64,000 nucleotides of DNA from Hypericum androsaemum (taxonomy: Eukaryota; Streptophyta; Magnoliopsida; Malpighiales; Hypericaceae): NCBI GenBank assembly GCA_963995505.1, contig OZ023187.1, positions 1,309,501 through 1,373,500 on the forward strand, given 5' to 3'. Below the pieces are notes generated by a model. That model was not told where the DNA came from. It saw only the letters and a list, made by a program, of their open reading frames with translations, and made no database searches. Positions 60,301 to 64,000 of the stretch are shown piece by piece; position 1 is the first letter of the stretch, and the number at the start of each line of letters is the position of its first letter. The position numbers and the translations under genes are program-made.

Positions 60301-61141
60301 TTCCTTTGCAGCATAGATCGCACTTGAGTGAATCCTTTCCCTCTGCCTCTTCAAAAAGCTCTAGAGGATGATGGTGAGACCAGTTCAGGATTTTGTTTCC
60401 TTTGTCATCAGAACCAATTGGCAGGAACTTGGTACATTCTACATGCATGGTTAAGTCGCACTCCTCACAACGATAACCAAAACCAGGAAAGAAGTCAGTG
60501 GGACAAGCATCACATCCCCTGTACTTTGGTGGGAATTTGAGGAAGAGGGGACATCGGTGAAAGAAATGTCGAACCTCTCGTGGCAAATTTGCACAAGACT
60601 CATCAAGGTAGTATCTACAAGATCGGCAACCATAGTACTTTCCTGATATAAGCTTGCGGCATCCTTTGCACCTTCGCTCTGCATCTTTCCTCGCCTTAGA
60701 ACTTGGCACTGCATCTTCCTCCTCCTCCTCCTCCTCCTCTGAACTTGACACTGCATCTTCGCCCTCGGAACATGACTCTGCATCTTCCTCCTCCTCTGAA
60801 CACGACTCTGCATCTTCCTCCTCTGAACATGGCTCTGCAGGTTCCTCCTTTGAATTTGACACTGCATCTCCCTCCTCCTTTGAACTTGACACTGCATCTT
60901 CCTCCTCCTCCTCCTCTGCATAAATAAGCATCAAAGGATGGGGATGAGAGAAGTGCAGGAGGTGGTGCCCTTCCTCTTCAGAACTGCAGGTCTGGAACTT
61001 GTTTCCGGATTCGGCATCCATTTCAAACTCGCACGCTTCGCATCGATAGGATGACCTCGTCCCTCCTTCGGATTTCGGATCAAGCTTGAGGAAGAGTGGG
61101 CAAGGGTGAAAGGAATGCTCGATCCTTTGTGGCATCTCCAT
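57325..61141 (-). CDS. Multi-DC1 (divergent C1) protein with acidic repeats and C-terminal coiled coil
   Basis: Two long frames join across a short intron: exon 1 61141-58457 (895 codons), exon 2 from 58353 (CCTGAG|GTTCGC to CAG|GTTATG, phase 0). Exon 1 encodes a chain of Cys/His-rich DC1 modules with repeated HxCP/HxHPL and C-x2-C patterns (HPCPLFLKLDPKSEGG, FSHPHPLMLI, YRCEECDLTMHVEC, HCHPCPIFRK). These are zinc-binding C1-like domains common in plants. An acidic Ser/Glu tract (about 75-155) built from EEDAVSSS-type repeats interrupts them. Exon 2 (about 340 codons) adds an unfamiliar domain ending in a Glu/Arg/Lys coiled coil (about residues 275-320 of that exon's product). Read to the stop at 57325 the protein has 1237 residues; the real 3' end is uncertain because a one-base difference separates the two candidate donors. 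Function unknown; DC1 proteins are often stress- or hormone-related. Confidence 0.75.
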
Positions 61142-61420
61142 CTTCTTCTCTATGCCAACAGCTACCTCCCGTTGACTTTGTGTGAATGGTGCTGGTGGTG
61201 CATCCGGAGGAAGCCGTTGCTTATAGAATATGTACTCATTCCTAAACCCCCCAAAAAAAAAATAAGGCTAGTTGGGTTAATAAGTATATTATGTGACTGA
61301 TGCATCTAGAGAATGAGTATGTTATAGAAAATTAGAAATATATTCATGATAACCTAACATTAGCTGGTTTAACTAAAATACTATTTAGTTGACTAGAGAA
61401 ATTGCTAACGCTAAATCTAG

Positions 61421-62235
61421 ATTTTTTTTTTGATAAGTAAAGTTGTCGCATTACTCCAAGAACCCCGCAGGGAGATTACACCAATTTGTTCCAAGATAAC
61501 ACCTAAAGGACTAGATAGAACAAATCATAACACATGATAAACACTATCTAATCCATAATCCCAAAAGTATCCCCATAAGACCGTCAAGGCCTAAACCGGA
61601 ACCTGCAAAAGGCAAAGCAAGGAAAAAATGTACAGAAAACTCCTATCCAAAATGCCCGCGCCCACCAAACTTAAACAAGAACTACGGAGGATCAAGAACT
61701 CTAGTCTGACAGTTTCCCCTCCTAACATCCCTAATTTTCTGAATAATGGCCGGAGAATCTGCCTTCCAAGTTAAGCGTACGAAATGCGAGCTTCACTTCC
61801 CTTTCGACATCTCGCTCCTCTCGAGCATCATCTCGCACTTTAAGTCCAACCTGATTCGACAAGGGGGGAACCTCCTTATGAGAGGAACGAACCGAAATCT
61901 CATCAGCATCCTTCACTCACATTCGACAAATCAACAAGCATATCCTCCTCCGCCACACCTGGCGCAACAAAAGACCGAGCAATAACAGAGACAACTTCTC
62001 GAGAATCCACCCTCGACCTCATCCCCAATCAACCCACACCACATGGTCTGAAATCTTCAATAATACCCGTATCCACATTCGGAGTCGGTAGCCACATTCC
62101 GGCCGAGGTTACGAGAAGAGGGGCTGGTTGGGTCTTCCAGGGTTTGATAGATGAGCTCCGGAACAAGAGGGCGACCGGTCGTCAGGAGGCCGCAAGTACC
62201 ACTCCGATGAAATCATCCGAGGCCTTCCTTATAAA
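61421..62235 (-). mobile_element. LINE-type retroelement 3' end
   Basis: Read on the minus strand, the segment ends TGTAATCTCCCTGCGGGG...TTTACTTATC followed by a poly-A run (T-run at 61421-61430 on the + strand). This tail resembles plant LINE 3' ends, where TTACTTATC or TTACCTATT-like words precede the A tail. Short broken coding-like stretches lie upstream on the same strand. The 5' limit is unclear. Confidence 0.5.
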
Positions 62236-63489
62236 GCCAGTCCAATTAAGACTATATGTTCGAGTATTTTGCATACTCTAGTTTTTTTTTTGTTGTTGAT
62301 GAATTTGCATACTATAGTTTATATACCAAGACTCAGTATTTTCAATTAAAATTCTGAACAGGTTGTTTAAAATGATTCAAAAAAATTTAAGTCGTTAAAG
62401 TCCATTTTGCTATTATACAATTTCACATTTTGATACAATGTCACTCGTGTTGTTCTAAATTCTTTTACCAGATAATAAATATTTCCTATGTGATAAAATG
62501 ATTCTTTTTTTTTGTGTTATACCACTTTGTTATCTTTCGAAAAATTACAATACTCTCCAACCACAAATGAATCAAACTCAGAATAAAGCTATCACGAAAT
62601 GGGCCCAAGGCCCAATAAACTCAGAAGTAACCCACCCACGTTCACAGCAGAGCAAAAAACCCGGCCCCTTTTCTCCTAAATAATAAAATCCAAGCCCAAA
62701 ACTCATTTTCCCTCCCAAAACGCCCCGTTCCGAGACGTTGGTCGCGCACGGCGGAGGCAGCGCGGGAGGAAGAATACCAGGTGACTTTCGTCTTCGTCTC
62801 ACGAGTTAGGATCAGAAGAAGAAGCCTAACCCAACAATTTGTCTAGCTATCATGAATTTTGAGAAATGCTGCTTCTATTAATATTATGTAGAGAGAGATT
62901 TATCTTCAGTCTGATTCAAATCCGAGTTAGTTGATCGAGTATGTGTCCGAATGCCACATGACCAAACAATCAATTATATATCTGTTATTCAGTTATTAAT
63001 TTTAAAGAAATGGAATATCTAGGAGGGGACTCAGTTTCTGGAACGTGCTCACATTCTAATTCAACTAACTGGCTTCATTTTAATTGGAATCAGGACTGGG
63101 ATCGCTGATGATTGAGCAGAGAAACGTCCTCGCAGTTACGAAGCTGACGGCCACATGGTAGATGTAAGAGGAAGCATCGGAAACAATCCGGGTAATGTTC
63201 TCCGCTTCGAGCTCCTCGTACCTCTTTCTTGGCATTGTATCGTCGTCGTCGTCGTCTATCTGGTGAACTGATTACTTGTTCGATCCTGCAATGCAAGGGT
63301 TGAAGAATACTATCAATGGTGTCGTGTACTTGATTGTCATCCGCGTGACATTAGTAATCCTAGCTACTTAGGTGCAGGATTAGTAGTAGTTAGTAGTCTG
63401 TGAATTTAGGCGGGAATTCTGGTTAAGAGGTGAGAGCAATGTAAAGCTCAAGGGAGGGAGCCTTCCTCTCTATTGATCCGATCGATTCG
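62236..63489. other. Intergenic, no gene supported
   Basis: A GC-rich patch at about 62720-62770 and a (GTC)n run at about 63241-63255 stand out. On the minus strand at about 63085-63235 a frame reads MPRKRYEELEAENITRIVSD, which I do not recognise. No complete gene is supported. Confidence 0.4.
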
Positions 63490-63670
63490 TCTATGGTTGC
63501 TAATGACACAGGCTTCCATTTGATGAGTAAAGCATCCGCATATACTGCTTCCTCAAGCTCTTCATTCCAGTCGCCCGGTACTTGTGATGACTTTCTTGTT
63601 ACTTCTCGATCTCCTTCCTCTTATCGCTACTAGCTTTCTGTGCAATCCTGCCTGTGATCGATCTCCAAAG
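63490..63670 (-). pseudogene. Decayed copy of the DC1-gene C-terminal domain
   Basis: The minus strand encodes KRKEIEK, then an in-frame stop, then HHKYRATGMKSLRKQY, a frameshift, and ADALLIKWKPVS. The intact gene at 57325-61141 has KQKEEINEQ, HHKYAGTGMRSLRKEYADA and LLMKWKPAS. This is a broken paralogous fragment about 6 kb from its relative. Confidence 0.75.
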
Positions 63671-63807
63671 TGTCTCCTGTTCCTCAAGTAGTGCACTAGT
63701 CCATCATTATTGCATCTGTATTTCTACTCGTTAGCTTGCTTCCTAGTTTATAATTTTCAAAGATTGCTAAATCTAGGGAGGTTTTGTATGGTCTGTTTCT
63801 TTTAATA

Positions 63808-64000
63808 GGTAAAAAAATTAATATACTGATACACACAGCCAAGATCCATACAGAATCCATGTTGCCCAACCAAGACAACAAAACCAAGAAAGACTTTAAA
63901 CAGAGTTTTGCAGAAATAGATACACATCCTGGGAGCAAGCTGCAACTTCACAGGTTCCCAAGTCTTCAATCCGGGTCGGGTCAAGCTGCAAACATAAAGA
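63808..64000 (-). mobile_element. LINE-type 3' end, cut by the window edge
   Basis: The minus strand ends TGTGTGTATCAGTATATTAA, then TTTTTTTACCTATTAAAAG, the word order typical of the 3' end of many plant LINE-like elements. The body continues beyond the window. Confidence 0.35.

Noticed and set aside
58427..61106. Plus-strand frames opposite the DC1 gene (for example 58427-59125)
   Set aside because: Antisense shadows of a strongly patterned Cys/His coding exon, without any family resemblance.
63085..63235. Minus-strand frame starting MPRKRYEELEAENI
   Set aside because: It looks protein-like but is short, with no clear splice partners or known relative; it was left inside the intergenic entry.

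Overview
This window is nuclear DNA of a flowering plant, most likely a eudicot. Genes carry short GT-AG introns and leader introns, the spacers are AT-rich, and the gene families are plant-specific (PLS-class PPR, ABCG11-type transporter, GAMYB with a miR159 site, plastid-type ispE, DC1 proteins, TRIM, MULE and copia elements). I cannot name the species.

Layout. 0-6.5 kb: the 3' end of histidine-biosynthesis HISN2 (+), a Golgi-type glycosyltransferase (-) and an intronless PPR gene (-). 6.5-13.5 kb is a repeat island: a non-autonomous MULE with a perfect 9-bp target-site duplication, a TRIM retroelement, a copia 3' end, a MITE, a minisatellite and a truncated, frameshifted PPR copy beside a G-run tract. 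14-20.7 kb: beta-tubulin and a UBA-domain protein (both +). 21-29 kb (-): a perfect 201-bp tandem duplication, the MEP-pathway kinase ispE (11 exons) and a USP-domain pseudokinase (9 exons). 29.7-31.0 kb: a second TIR element with a minisatellite core, ending about 120 bp upstream of the eEF1B-beta start codon (+). 33-38.4 kb: a hAT element with an 8-bp duplication, a fold-back MITE, a C2H2 zinc-finger repressor (-), an array of about 170-bp units and a three-copy short repeat. 39-41.3 kb: GAMYB-like R2R3-MYB (-). 43.4-46 kb: a copia LTR and the urease accessory gene UREF (-). 46.8-50 kb: a RINT1/MAG2-family tethering gene (+). 50.8-54.3 kb: an ABCG11 cuticular-lipid half-transporter (-) with two apparent GC-AG introns. 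56.8-64 kb: a large DC1-repeat gene fused to a coiled-coil tail (-), duplicated pieces of its 3' end, LINE-type retro-ends and a decayed paralogue fragment.

The genes are mostly independent housekeeping or regulatory loci and do not form a pathway cluster. Exon boundaries were deduced by eye from splice signals, reading-frame continuity and remembered family sequences; in most multi-exon genes the exon lengths sum exactly to an open frame. I found no clearly new multi-gene system. The most unusual material is the pair of TIR elements with low-complexity cores, the satellite-like array and the DC1 fusion locus with its broken duplicates.
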